Shown in pieces: positions 1 to 8,375 of a stretch of DNA of 64,000 nt (position 1 is the first letter of the stretch; each line of letters opens with the position of its first letter). The DNA comes from Paracoccus marinaquae (lineage in GTDB: Bacteria > Pseudomonadota > Alphaproteobacteria > Rhodobacterales > Rhodobacteraceae), in NCBI RefSeq assembly GCF_018860165.1, contig NZ_JAHKNG010000008.1:1-64000 (forward strand), in the 5' to 3' direction. The notes beneath the pieces were generated by a model. That model searched no databases. It was not told the DNA's origin and saw only the letters and a program-made list of their open reading frames with translations. The position numbers and the translations under genes were made by a program.

Positions 1-54
1 TCCGAGACGGCGAAAAAGAAACGAAAGGAGACATCTGCATTGACGCCAACATGA
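1..54 (+). CDS. C-terminal tail of a truncated CDS, possibly IstB-type
   Basis: Frame 1 is open from the window edge to TGA at 52-54 and gives a short Lys-rich tail (SETAKKKRKETSALTPT). Basic tails of this kind are common at the end of IstB, the ATPase of IS21-family elements, and an IS21-like terminus follows about 25 bp later. The piece is too short for a firm identification; the call rests mainly on position. Confidence 0.3.
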   Translation, partial: SETAKKKRKETSALTPT

Positions 55-77
55 CGCGCAGAACATAACAACCGGGT

Positions 78-127
78 GGGTCAGATCTCGGTGACAATGC
101 CGGGTCAATTCTCAGTGGCAATCAACA
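78..127 (+). repeat. IS21-like terminal repeats ending in CA
   Basis: Two tandem imperfect 21-bp repeats lie at 78-98 and 102-122, offset by 24 bp, with about 17 of 21 positions identical. Each starts GGGTCA and ends in a GTGRCAAT block. The unit closes at ATCAACA (121-127). Multiple subterminal repeats and a CA-3' end are typical of IS21-family elements, where IstA binds them. The rest of the IS lies outside the window, so the partner terminus and target duplication cannot be checked. Confidence 0.55.
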
Positions 128-247
128 GTCGAAATCTTCGAGCGGCATTTCGGCGATGTGCTCGACCGGCTGTTTGGCCCGATAGACGGCAACCACGACA
201 GTCCAGACTTGCCTGAATTAACACCAGATGGTAACGGTAGGCCATGA
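128..247 (+). pseudogene. 3' fragment of a gene interrupted by the IS
   Basis: Directly after the IS-like terminus an open frame (VEIFERHFGDVLDRLFGPID...) runs to TGA at 245-247. That stop overlaps the ATG of the next gene (ATGA, 244-247), as in a real translationally coupled gene pair. The simplest reading is that the IS cut off the 5' part of a gene that once preceded the toxin-antitoxin pair. The family is not recognised from the remaining ~39 residues. Confidence 0.45.
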
Positions 248-597
248 GCGGGGATCGGGACGCGAGCCTCGACATGCTTCTGGATCTCGATGGCCAGTTG
301 CTTGTTGTCGATCCCGAGGGCGGCCATTGGGTGAAGTTCGTTATCACCCGCGTTCCGGTCTCGACGGAAAAGCCGCATGGCCTCGATTACTCGCTCACGC
401 TTCACGGGCCTACGGGCGAACGGCTGGTCGGCTTTGACAACGCCCATCCGGTCGGTAGGGGCAAACGCGGTGAACCGATGGATCATCGGCATCGCCTCCT
501 GACCGTGAAGCCCTACGCCTACGAGAATGCGGCCACTTTACTGGCCGATTTCTGGCAGGCGGTGGATGCGGTGTTGAAGGAACGAGGTGTGCTATGA
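244..597 (+). CDS. TumE-like (DUF6516) putative toxin
   Basis: A 117-residue acidic/basic protein resembling DUF6516/TumE proteins, the proposed toxins of two-gene toxin-antitoxin modules common on proteobacterial plasmids and transposons. Visible features fit: a small single domain, a central GHWVKFVITRV strand and a conserved HRH...PYAYENAATLL segment near residues 81-100. The stop overlaps the next ATG (ATGACC, 594-597), giving tight coupling to the HTH partner. As part of an integrated element it would act as a stability module. The toxic activity is inferred from family resemblance only. Confidence 0.65.
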   Translation: MSGDRDASLDMLLDLDGQLLVVDPEGGHWVKFVITRVPVSTEKPHGLDYSLTLHGPTGERLVGFDNAHPVGRGKRGEPMDHRHRLLTVKPYAYENAATLLADFWQAVDAVLKERGVL

Positions 598-983
598 CCA
601 CATTGAAAGTCGGGATCGCCGACTATGAAGAAATGAAGGCCCGCACCCTGCGGATTGCGCGCGGCGAGGAAAAGCCCGGCGCGGACGATCCGAAAGTGTG
701 GTTCACCTCCACCGAATCCTTCGCGCAAATCCTTTCCAGCGGGAACCGCGAGCTGCTGCGCGTCATCCACGAGCACGCCCCCGGATCACTGGAAGAACTG
801 TCACGGCTGACCGGGCGAACGAAGCCCAGCCTGTCCCGCACTCTCAAGACAATGGCGAACTACGGCCTGATCCGCATGGACCCCGGAGACGGGCAGAAGG
901 TGGTGCCCAAGGTGCTGCATGACCGGGTGGCGCTGGAATTGCCTTTGCTGGAGCCGCGCGGCGCGGAAGGAGGCCGGTCATGA
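594..983 (+). CDS. TumA-like HTH protein, putative antitoxin
   Basis: A 129-residue protein with a winged-helix/MarR-like DNA-binding region at about residues 50-105 (SLEELSRLTGRTKPSLSRTL gives a clear helix-turn-helix). Proteins of this kind follow DUF6516 toxins and are taken as the antitoxin and autoregulator. It overlaps the upstream toxin by 4 bp and the downstream recombinase by 4 bp (980-983), so the three genes are probably one transcript. It could alternatively be only a regulator of the recombinase. Confidence 0.6.
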   Translation: MTTLKVGIADYEEMKARTLRIARGEEKPGADDPKVWFTSTESFAQILSSGNRELLRVIHEHAPGSLEELSRLTGRTKPSLSRTLKTMANYGLIRMDPGDGQKVVPKVLHDRVALELPLLEPRGAEGGRS

Positions 984-2716
984 ACACACAAACCCCGAAT
1001 GTCGCTTTACGGGCTGCCCTTTACCTGCGTGTCTCGACCGCACGGCAGGCCGAGCATGACGTGTCGATCCCCGACCAGAAACGGCAGGGCGAGGCGTATT
1101 GCGTCTCACGCGGCTATCAGCTTGTCGAAACTTTCGTGGAGCCGGGCGCGTCGGCCACCAATGACAAGCGCCCCGAGTTCCAGCGCATGATCGAGGCAGG
1201 CACGTCAAAGCCCGCCGCTTTCGATATTGTCGTGGTCCATTCATTCAGCCGCTTTTTCCGCGACCATTTCGAGCTGGAGTTCTACGTCAGGAATCTGGCC
1301 AAGAACGGCGTCAAGCTGGTCTCCATCACGCAGGAGATGGGTGATGACCCTATGCACGTCATGATGCGGCAGATCATGGCGCTGTTCGATGAATACCAGT
1401 CCAAGGAAAACGCCAAGCACGTCTTGCGCGCCTTGAAGGAGAACGCCCGGCAAGGCTTCTGGAACGGTTCGCTGCCGCCCATCGGCTATCGCGTTGTCGA
1501 TGCCGAGCAGCGCGGCGCGAAGATGAAGAAGAAGCTGGAAATCGACCCGCTCCACGCCGACACGGTGCGGATGATCTATCGTCTGGCGCAGGAGGGCGAC
1601 GGCATGTCCGGCCCGATGGGCGTCAAGGCCATCGTCAATCATCTGAACGGCAACCGCATCTTCACCCGCAATGGCGGCCGCTGGGGCATCGGCCAGCTTC
1701 ACCGCGTCCTGACCCGCCGCACCTATATCGGCGAGCATCAGTTCAACAAACGGTCCAAGAAGGGTGAGGTGAAGCCGGAGAAGGAGGTTGTCACCGTCCC
1801 GGTGCCGCCGCTGATTGACCGCGAGACCTTTGACGCCGTGCAAGCCCGCTTGAAGGCTAACAATCCCAAGGTGACACCGCCGCGCGTGGTCAGTGGCCCG
1901 AATCTGCTGACTGGCATCTGCTATTGCGGAAACTGCGGCGGCGCGATGACGCTGCGCACCGGCAAGAGCGGTCGCTATCGCTATTACGCCTGCTCGATCC
2001 GCGCACGTCAGGGCGAGACCGGTTGCAAGGGCCGGGCGATTCCCATGGACAAGCTCGACAAGATGGTCGTGAATCACATTGAGGAACGCCTGCTCGACCC
2101 CGAGCGGATCGAAGAGGTGCTGGCCTCGCTGCTGGATCGCCGACAGGAGGGCGTCGAGCGCCGCAGCCAGCACATCGGTGAACTGAACCAACGTGCCGCC
2201 GAGGCCGACATGCGGCTCAAGCGTCTTTACGATGCCATCGAATCTGGCTCGCTCGATCCCACCGAATCCGCCTTGGGTGAACGCATCGCGGGATTGACAG
2301 CATTACGCGACCAGGCACGAACCGACGCAACACGGATCGAAGCCATGCTGGCCAGCTCCACCCATCAGCGCCTGACAGGCGAGGCTGTGCGCGAACTGAC
2401 AATTGAAGCGCGTCGCAGATTACGACTTGGAAAAGGCGGCTATCGGCGGGAACACGTCCGGGCCTTCGCCCAGCGTGTCGAGGTCGCGGACGACGCAATC
2501 TACATCAAGGGCAACAAAAACACCCTGCTGCGGACGCTGGTGGCGACAAAAGGAGGGAAATCGGCGGCTACCGGCGTTCCCGGTTTTGTTCCGAAGTGGC
2601 GGAGAGACAGGGATTCGAACCCTGGGACCCCGCAAAGGGTCAACGGTTTTCGAGACCGCCCCGTTCGACCACTCCGGCACCTCTCCGCGCTGTGGTGTGG
2701 TGAGGCGGGGATTTAG
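980..2716 (+). CDS. Large serine recombinase, C-terminus running into tRNA-Ser
   Basis: A 578-residue large serine recombinase that would catalyse integration and excision of the element. Resolvase domain at about residues 10-155, with the nucleophile Ser19 in YLRVSTARQ and the conserved SFSRFFRD and EYQSKENAKH segments; recombinase domain at about 165-290; zinc ribbon from Cys314 (CYCGNCGGAM); then a coiled-coil region. From about residue 540 the frame is antisense to the tRNA-Ser gene. The RDSNP tail is the translated complement of the T-arm, so the last ~40 residues and the stop belong to the chromosomal target. Start ATG overlaps the upstream HTH gene. Confidence 0.9.
   Translation: MNTQTPNVALRAALYLRVSTARQAEHDVSIPDQKRQGEAYCVSRGYQLVETFVEPGASATNDKRPEFQRMIEAGTSKPAAFDIVVVHSFSRFFRDHFELEFYVRNLAKNGVKLVSITQEMGDDPMHVMMRQIMALFDEYQSKENAKHVLRALKENARQGFWNGSLPPIGYRVVDAEQRGAKMKKKLEIDPLHADTVRMIYRLAQEGDGMSGPMGVKAIVNHLNGNRIFTRNGGRWGIGQLHRVLTRRTYIGEHQFNKRSKKGEVKPEKEVVTVPVPPLIDRETFDAVQARLKANNPKVTPPRVVSGPNLLTGICYCGNCGGAMTLRTGKSGRYRYYACSIRARQGETGCKGRAIPMDKLDKMVVNHIEERLLDPERIEEVLASLLDRRQEGVERRSQHIGELNQRAAEADMRLKRLYDAIESGSLDPTESALGERIAGLTALRDQARTDATRIEAMLASSTHQRLTGEAVRELTIEARRRLRLGKGGYRREHVRAFAQRVEVADDAIYIKGNKNTLLRTLVATKGGKSAATGVPGFVPKWRRDRDSNPGTPQRVNGFRDRPVRPLRHLSALWCGEAGI
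2597..2686 (-). tRNA. tRNA-Ser (anticodon CGA)
   Basis: Ninety nucleotides with a 7-bp acceptor stem (GGAGAGG with TCTCTCC, one G-T pair), D-arm, anticodon stem GCGGT/ACCGT with loop CTCGAAA (anticodon CGA at 2650-2652, reading UCG), a long variable arm typical of serine tRNAs, T-arm GGTTCGAATCC and an encoded CCA. Its 3' half faces the integrated element, and the serine recombinase frame is read antisense through the whole gene. It appears intact despite the integration. Confidence 0.95.
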
Positions 2717-2782
2717 AGGGCCGGGGGTTGAAGTGCAAGGGGGTTTCGCTCAAAAATCCTGTCGGTAAGCGAAAGGCGGGCC

Positions 2783-3655
2783 ATGTTCAGAACTCTTTGC
2801 CTCGCGGCCGCGGTGGTTCTTACTCAGAGTGCGGCAGCGCAGGAGCCGGCTGGCCCCGGGATCCCGCCGGCCGGCGTGGTGCCGGCGCATGAGGTGGCGT
2901 CCCGGATCTGGGCGGCACTGGACATGCAGGCGCTGATGCCGATCCTGCGTGACGAGGCCCTGGCCGAGGCCGAAGCCATGCAGGAGAACCTGCCGGAGAG
3001 TGGCGCGGATCGGGGCTGGCTTGAGGCGGTGGCGCAGATCCACGAACCTGAGCGTCTGGCGGAGCTGTTCCGGGCCGGCATCGCTGACCGGTTGTCGCTT
3101 TATCCGGACCAGCGGCTGGACGGGGCGCTGGCCTTCTATGAGGCTGAATTCGGCCAGCGGCTGGTCGGGCTGGAGACAAGCGCACGTCGCGCGATGCTGG
3201 ATCCGGATGCCGAGGCGCTGGCGCGCGAGGCATTTTCGACCGCTGCCAGCCATCAGGAGGCAAGGGTCGAGCAGATCGGCCGGCTGATCGAGGTGGCCGA
3301 CCTGATCGGCCCGAACGTGGCCGGGGGGCTGAATGCCGCGGTGGCCTTTTCGCGTGGCTTCGCGGAAGGCGGCGGCTTCGACATGCCGCTGTCGGAAGAG
3401 CAGATGCTGGCCGATGCCTGGTCGCAGGAGCCCGAGATCCATTCCGAAACGCTGGGCTGGATGGAGGCCTATCTGATGCTGGCCTATTCGCCGCTGAGCG
3501 ATGCCGAACTTGAACGCTATATCGGCTTTGCGGCGTCGCCGGAGGGGCATGGCCTTGCCGCGCTGCTGTTTTCGGGCTTTGACCGGCTGTTTCAGCAGAC
3601 ATCGCGCGATCTTGGACTGGCGGCGGCCGGGCTGATGCGCGGGCGCGATCTGTGA
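2783..3655 (+). CDS. DUF2059 domain protein, exported
   Basis: A 290-residue protein with an N-terminal signal peptide (about residues 1-19, ending SAAAQ). It is mostly helical and rich in Ala, Glu and Leu. Paired segments such as YPDQRLDGALAFYEAEFGQ (about 111-129) and a similar one near 230-250 match the DUF2059 pattern, in which proteins test whether a helix 'remains on the peak' after export; its biochemical role is unknown. The stop overlaps the GTG of the Nudix gene (3652-3655), so the two are co-translated. First complete chromosomal gene right of the tRNA-Ser boundary. Confidence 0.7.
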   Translation: MFRTLCLAAAVVLTQSAAAQEPAGPGIPPAGVVPAHEVASRIWAALDMQALMPILRDEALAEAEAMQENLPESGADRGWLEAVAQIHEPERLAELFRAGIADRLSLYPDQRLDGALAFYEAEFGQRLVGLETSARRAMLDPDAEALAREAFSTAASHQEARVEQIGRLIEVADLIGPNVAGGLNAAVAFSRGFAEGGGFDMPLSEEQMLADAWSQEPEIHSETLGWMEAYLMLAYSPLSDAELERYIGFAASPEGHGLAALLFSGFDRLFQQTSRDLGLAAAGLMRGRDL

Positions 3656-4743
3656 GCGATCCGCTGCTTCTGGTCGGGGCGCTGGCCGATCCGCGGATGC
3701 TGCGCGTTCTGGGGGCAGAGGCGATCGGGGCGCCGGTGACGCTGGCGGCGGGGCTGATCGGCGGCGGTCGTGCCGGGATCGTGGCGGGTGACTGGCCGGC
3801 GCTGTCGCCCGGGCGGGGCGAGACGCAGGCGGTGGCGGTGAGGCCGGGTCCGGCCCTGTGGCGCTATGCGGCGGTGATGGGGCTGTCGGTGTGGCATCTT
3901 GCGGGCCGGGCGCTGATGGGAGTGCAGGCGCAGCCGGGCGACGGGGCGGCCTGGCCGCGTTCGGACTGGTTGCCGGAACTCGCCGCGGCCATCGCACGGG
4001 AAATTCTCGATCAGCCGCTTGCGATCGAGCCCGAGGACATCGCGGCGCGGCTGCCCATGATCGGGGTCTGGGCCGAAAGCCGTTTGCGCGGGGCGTCCGG
4101 CCCGGTCTCGGGCGGCGATCTGGTGGCGCGGCGCGGTGCGCAGGATGTGCGGCTGCACGGCCGTCGAGAACCCTATGCGGGTTTCTTTTCGGTCGATGTC
4201 TGGAATTTGTCGCATCGCACCCATGCCGGTGGCTTCACCCCCGCGATCACCCGCGAGGGCTTTGTCATGGGCGATGCGGTGGTCGTGCTGCCCTGGGATC
4301 CGCTGCGCGACCGGATCCTGCTGATCGAGCAGTTCCGCTTTGGGCCGGCGCTGCGCCGCGATCCCCAGCCGTGGCTGCTGGAGCCGATCGCGGGCCGGGT
4401 CGATGCCGGCGAGGCGGTCGAGGCCGCGGCCCGGCGCGAGGCGCGGGAGGAGGCGGACCTGCACCTGCGGCATCTGTTTCCGGCCGTCCATCACTATCCC
4501 AGCCCCGGGGCGGTGACCGAGTTCCTGTATCTCTATGTCGGCATCGCGGATCTGCCCGACGGGGTGGCGGGCGTGCATGGGCTGGACGGAGAGGCCGAGG
4601 ATATCCGCGGGCATCTGGTCGGACGGGACCGGCTGCTTCGGATGGTGCTGCAGGGGCAGATCACCAATGGCCCGCTGGCCCTGCTGGCGCTGTGGCTCGA
4701 GCAGAAAGCCCCGGATTTGCGTCGGGAACTGGCGGCTTCGTGA
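3652..4743 (+). CDS. Nudix hydrolase with N-terminal extra domain (ADP-ribose pyrophosphatase-like)
   Basis: A 363-residue protein starting at GTG 3652, coupled to the upstream DUF2059 gene. The C-terminal ~200 residues are a Nudix hydrolase of the ADP-sugar type: Nudix box at residues 248-270 (GRVDAGE...REAREEADL), preceded by IEQFRFGP and followed by HHYPSPGAVTEFLYLY. The usual Gly near the end of the box is Asp here. The N-terminal ~150 residues (PLLLVGALADPRMLRVL...) resemble a gamma-glutamylcyclotransferase/AIG2-like domain, an arrangement common in Rhodobacterales. Predicted to hydrolyse ADP-ribose or related sugar nucleotides; the substrate is inferred. Confidence 0.8.
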   Translation: MSDPLLLVGALADPRMLRVLGAEAIGAPVTLAAGLIGGGRAGIVAGDWPALSPGRGETQAVAVRPGPALWRYAAVMGLSVWHLAGRALMGVQAQPGDGAAWPRSDWLPELAAAIAREILDQPLAIEPEDIAARLPMIGVWAESRLRGASGPVSGGDLVARRGAQDVRLHGRREPYAGFFSVDVWNLSHRTHAGGFTPAITREGFVMGDAVVVLPWDPLRDRILLIEQFRFGPALRRDPQPWLLEPIAGRVDAGEAVEAAARREAREEADLHLRHLFPAVHHYPSPGAVTEFLYLYVGIADLPDGVAGVHGLDGEAEDIRGHLVGRDRLLRMVLQGQITNGPLALLALWLEQKAPDLRRELAAS

Positions 4744-4836
4744 CTGCCGCCGCGTCACGGCGCGGGGTTGCCCCTGCTGCCCGGCCATGTGTAGGTATTC
4801 GGAAACCGGGAACTCCCAGAAAGAAGGTCGGTCGCC

Positions 4837-5868
4837 ATGCGAATCTGCTCTGATCTGTCCGATGCGATCGGCAACACGCCGTTGATCCGGCTGAACCGCG
4901 CCAGCGAAGAGACCGGCTGCGAGATCCTCGGCAAGGCCGAATTCATGAATCCCGGCCAGTCGGTGAAGGACCGCGCCGCCCTGTTCATCATCCGCGACGC
5001 GGTGGCGCGGGGCGATCTGAAGCCCGGCGGCACCATCGTCGAGGGCACGGCCGGCAATACCGGCATCGGGCTGGCCCTGGTCGGAGCGTCGATGGGTTTC
5101 CGCTCGGTGATCGTCATTCCCGAGACCCAGAGCCAGGAAAAGAAGGACATGCTGCGGCTGGCCGGTGCCACGCTGGTCGAGGTTCCGGCGGCGCCCTACA
5201 AGAATCCGAACAACTATGTCCGCTATTCCGGCCGTCTGGCCGAGGCGCTGGCCCGGACCGAGCCGAACGGTGCCGTCTGGGCCAACCAGTTCGACAATGT
5301 CGCCAACCGGCAGGCCCATGTCGAAACCACCGGCCCGGAAATCTGGCAGCAGACCGGCGGCAAGGTGGACGGCTTCACCTGCGCCGTGGGCTCGGGCGGC
5401 ACGCTGGCGGGCGTCGCCATGGCGTTGCAGCCGAAGGGCGTGAAGATCGGCCTGGCCGATCCCGAGGGCGCGGCGCTGCATTCCTTCTACACCGCCGGCA
5501 CCTTCGACAGCCCCGGTTCCTCGATCACCGAGGGTATCGGGCAGGGCCGCATCACCGCCAATCTCGAGGATTTCACACCCGATTTCAGCTGGCGCATTCC
5601 GGACAGCGAGGCCCTGCCGATCATCTTCGATCTGCTGGAACGCGAGGGGCTGTGCCTTGGGGGATCCACGGGCATCAATATTGCCGGGGCCATCCGCATG
5701 GCCCGCGAGATGGGGCCGGGCCACACCATCGTCACGGTGCTGTGTGACTATGGGAACCGTTACCAGACCAAGCTGTTCAACCCGGAATTCCTGCATGCCA
5801 AGGGATTGCCGGTGCCCGGCTGGATGACGCGTGAGGCGCCGGACCTTCCGGAAGTCTTCGAGGACTGA
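4837..5868 (+). CDS. cysK: Cysteine synthase A
   Basis: A 343-residue PLP enzyme that makes cysteine from O-acetylserine and sulfide. The PLP lysine is Lys44 in NPGQSVKDRAA. The phosphate-binding loop reads EGTAGNTG (about 70-77) where most family members have TSGNTG. SGGTLAGVAMAL and the LCLGGSTGINIAGA motif near residue 274 complete the fold. It is somewhat longer than the classic ~310-residue CysK because of a C-terminal extension, which matches a cysteine synthase subgroup common in alphaproteobacteria. It lies 93 bp after the Nudix gene and 6 bp before the MscS gene. Confidence 0.88.
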   Translation: MRICSDLSDAIGNTPLIRLNRASEETGCEILGKAEFMNPGQSVKDRAALFIIRDAVARGDLKPGGTIVEGTAGNTGIGLALVGASMGFRSVIVIPETQSQEKKDMLRLAGATLVEVPAAPYKNPNNYVRYSGRLAEALARTEPNGAVWANQFDNVANRQAHVETTGPEIWQQTGGKVDGFTCAVGSGGTLAGVAMALQPKGVKIGLADPEGAALHSFYTAGTFDSPGSSITEGIGQGRITANLEDFTPDFSWRIPDSEALPIIFDLLEREGLCLGGSTGINIAGAIRMAREMGPGHTIVTVLCDYGNRYQTKLFNPEFLHAKGLPVPGWMTREAPDLPEVFED

Positions 5869-5874
5869 GGGATC

Positions 5875-8358
5875 ATGAGCCGAATATTCCTGGCTGTCCT
5901 TCTGACGGCCCTGATCACCATTGCCACGCCGCTTGCCGCGCAGGATCGACCGGAAGTGGATTATCCGGCCTGGAGCAACACGGCCGCCCTGGCCGAGGCT
6001 GTCGTGGCCGAAGAGGATGCGCCCGAGCAGGAACTGCTGCAACTGCGCTCCGAGATCGTCGAGTGGCGCAAGACTTTCGAGGACGCGCAGAACGTCAATT
6101 CGGGGCGGATCGCCACGGTCAACGCGCAGATATCCGCGCTTGGGCCGGCCCCGGCCGAGGGCGCGACCGAAGCCGAGGATGTCGCGCGGCGCCGTGAGGA
6201 ACTGCAAAAGCAACTGTCGGAACTTCAGGCGCCGCGCCTGACCGCGGTCGAGGCGTTCAGCCGCGCCGATGCCATCGTCCAGCAGATCGACGCGATCACC
6301 GCTGCCCGGCAGGCAAGCCAGCTGGCCAAGAAATCTCCCTCGCCGCTGCTGCCGCTCAGCTGGGCGCCCGCGCTATCGGACGGGCTGAGCCTGGTCGAGG
6401 GAATCGGCACCGAGCTTGGCCTGCTGAGCGATCGCGCCATCTGGCAGGAACTGAAGCCGAAGCTGCCGCTGATCGTCGCTTATCTCGCGGCGGCGCTGCT
6501 GCTTCTGACCGCCGGCCGGCGTTGGGTCAGGGGCCTGCCCTCAAGACTGTCGGCGCATGCCTCCGAACATTCGCGCTCGGTCGTGGCGTTCATCGCCTCG
6601 CTTGGTCAGATCGTCCTGCCGATGATCGGCGTCTATCTGGCGATCCGCGCCATCAAGGTCGCTGCGCTGACCGGTCAGTGGACGGCGCCCTTCGTGGACG
6701 CCTTGCCATCTGCGGCGGTGATCCTGTTCAGCGGCAGCTGGCTGGCCGGCCAGATGTTCCCGCGCCAGCGCCTTTCTCATGACAGCCTCGTCCTGGATTC
6801 CGGAACCGGGAACAAGGTGCGCCGGACGATGAACGCGCTGGCGGTGATCTTTGCGCTGCATCACATCCTGTCCCGGGCGGTGCTGCCGCAATCGGGCCTT
6901 TACGAGCGGGTCGGCGACCACATTGTCCGCGTCCCCGTGGCGTTTTCCGACGCTGGCGTAGCAGTCTGGCATTTCGTCATCATGCTGGTTGCCGCCGTCT
7001 GCCTGTTCCGCCTGGGCAGCATTCTGCGGCGACTGAAACGCGGCCTGTCCGAGCGCGAGATCATGTACCGCCACCGGGTGCTTGTCGCCATGGGCTCGGT
7101 GATCCGTGTGGTCGCGATCGTCGCGGTGCTGGTCGGCGCGCTTGGCTATATCAACCTTGCCAACATGCTGATCTGGCCCAGCATGCTGACGCTGGCGCTG
7201 ATCCAGCTGTTGATCCTGCTGCAGGATTTCATCGCCGATCTCTTCGACATGATGAGCGGCGGCGAGGAGGGGGCCCGCGAGGGGCTGGGTCCGATGCTGA
7301 CCGGGATCCTGCTGATCGTGCTGTCGGTGCCGCTGTTCATGATGATCTGGGGGGCGCGGCAGACCGATCTGGCCGAATACTGGGGCAGTTTCCAGCGCGG
7401 TGTCAGCCTGGGCGGTGTGCATCTGTCGCCCAGCGGCGTGCTGCGCTTTCTGCTTGTCTTCGGCATCGGCTATTCGATCATCCGGGTCATCCAGGAGGTG
7501 TTCCGCAACACGATCCTGCCCAAGACGCGGCTCGAGCCGGGGGTGCAGAACGCGGTCGTCTCGGGCCTCGGCTATGTCGGCGTCGCCCTCGTCGTCGTGA
7601 TGGCGGTCACCTCGGCCGGGATCGACCTGTCATCGCTTGCCATCGTTGCCGGTGCGCTGTCGGTCGGCATCGGCTTCGGCTTGCAGACCATAGTGTCGAA
7701 TTTCGTGTCGGGCATCATCCTGCTGATCGAACGTCCGGTCAGCGTGGGCGACTGGATCGATGCCGGTGGCCAGCAGGGGATCGTCAAGCGGATCTCGGTC
7801 CGTTCGACCCAGATCGAGACCTTCGACCGGACCGAGGTGATCGTTCCGAACAGCGATCTGATCAGCCAGCCGGTGACCAACTGGACCCGCCACAACAAGA
7901 TCGGCCGGATCATCATTCCGCTGGGCGTCGCCTATGGCACCGATACCCGCAAGGTCGAGCGGATCCTGCGCGAGATCATTCAGGATCAGCCGACCGTGAC
8001 CATCGACCCGCCCCCCGCGGTGCTGTTTCGCGGCTTCGGCGCCGACAGCCTCGACTTCGAGATCCGGGCGATGCTGTCGGATGTGACCGGCGGGATGGGC
8101 GTGACCTCGGAAGTCTGCCACCAGATTGCCGAGCGTTTTGCCCGCGAAGGGATCGAGATACCCTTCGCGCAGCGCGACATCTGGCTGCGTAACCCCGAGG
8201 CGTTGCGCGGCGATGCCGTGCCCGCCCCGGCCCGGGAAACCCTGCCCGGTACCGTGCCGGACGCGCAGCGGCCCGTCACCCCGTCGGTTTACGATCCGCG
8301 CCTCACCTTCGACGGTGACGACGGGGATGGCGGTGATGGCGGGGACGGCGATCGCTGA
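5875..8358 (+). CDS. Large MscS-family mechanosensitive channel (DUF3772)
   Basis: An 827-residue inner-membrane protein. Signal peptide (about 1-22), a periplasmic coiled-coil DUF3772 region (about 30-150), roughly ten membrane segments, then the MscS core with a Gly/Ala-rich pore helix (about 565-620, ALSVGIGFGLQTIVSNFVSG) and the cytosolic beta domain (RPVSVGDWID, IVPNSDLISQPVTNWT). It should open under membrane tension during osmotic downshock. The tail is low-complexity Gly/Asp (FDGDDGDGGDGGDGDR). It starts 6 bp after cysK and may be co-transcribed with it. It converges on the AI-2E-type gene with a 17-bp gap. Confidence 0.88.
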   Translation: MSRIFLAVLLTALITIATPLAAQDRPEVDYPAWSNTAALAEAVVAEEDAPEQELLQLRSEIVEWRKTFEDAQNVNSGRIATVNAQISALGPAPAEGATEAEDVARRREELQKQLSELQAPRLTAVEAFSRADAIVQQIDAITAARQASQLAKKSPSPLLPLSWAPALSDGLSLVEGIGTELGLLSDRAIWQELKPKLPLIVAYLAAALLLLTAGRRWVRGLPSRLSAHASEHSRSVVAFIASLGQIVLPMIGVYLAIRAIKVAALTGQWTAPFVDALPSAAVILFSGSWLAGQMFPRQRLSHDSLVLDSGTGNKVRRTMNALAVIFALHHILSRAVLPQSGLYERVGDHIVRVPVAFSDAGVAVWHFVIMLVAAVCLFRLGSILRRLKRGLSEREIMYRHRVLVAMGSVIRVVAIVAVLVGALGYINLANMLIWPSMLTLALIQLLILLQDFIADLFDMMSGGEEGAREGLGPMLTGILLIVLSVPLFMMIWGARQTDLAEYWGSFQRGVSLGGVHLSPSGVLRFLLVFGIGYSIIRVIQEVFRNTILPKTRLEPGVQNAVVSGLGYVGVALVVVMAVTSAGIDLSSLAIVAGALSVGIGFGLQTIVSNFVSGIILLIERPVSVGDWIDAGGQQGIVKRISVRSTQIETFDRTEVIVPNSDLISQPVTNWTRHNKIGRIIIPLGVAYGTDTRKVERILREIIQDQPTVTIDPPPAVLFRGFGADSLDFEIRAMLSDVTGGMGVTSEVCHQIAERFAREGIEIPFAQRDIWLRNPEALRGDAVPAPARETLPGTVPDAQRPVTPSVYDPRLTFDGDDGDGGDGGDGDR

Positions 8359-8375
8359 ACAGGGGCGCGACCGGC

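Larger units (their letters stand above)
1..2640. mobile_element. One end of an integrated element abutting tRNA-Ser
   Basis: From the left edge to the tRNA-Ser gene the content is mobile: an IS21-like terminus, a truncated gene, a toxin-antitoxin-like pair and a large serine recombinase, the last three chained by ATGA overlaps. The recombinase points at the tRNA, its reading frame runs through it, and ordinary core genes begin just beyond. The other end and the cargo lie outside the window, so size and type (phage, ICE or genomic island) cannot be judged. The boundary inside or next to the tRNA 3' half is inferred. Confidence 0.7.
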
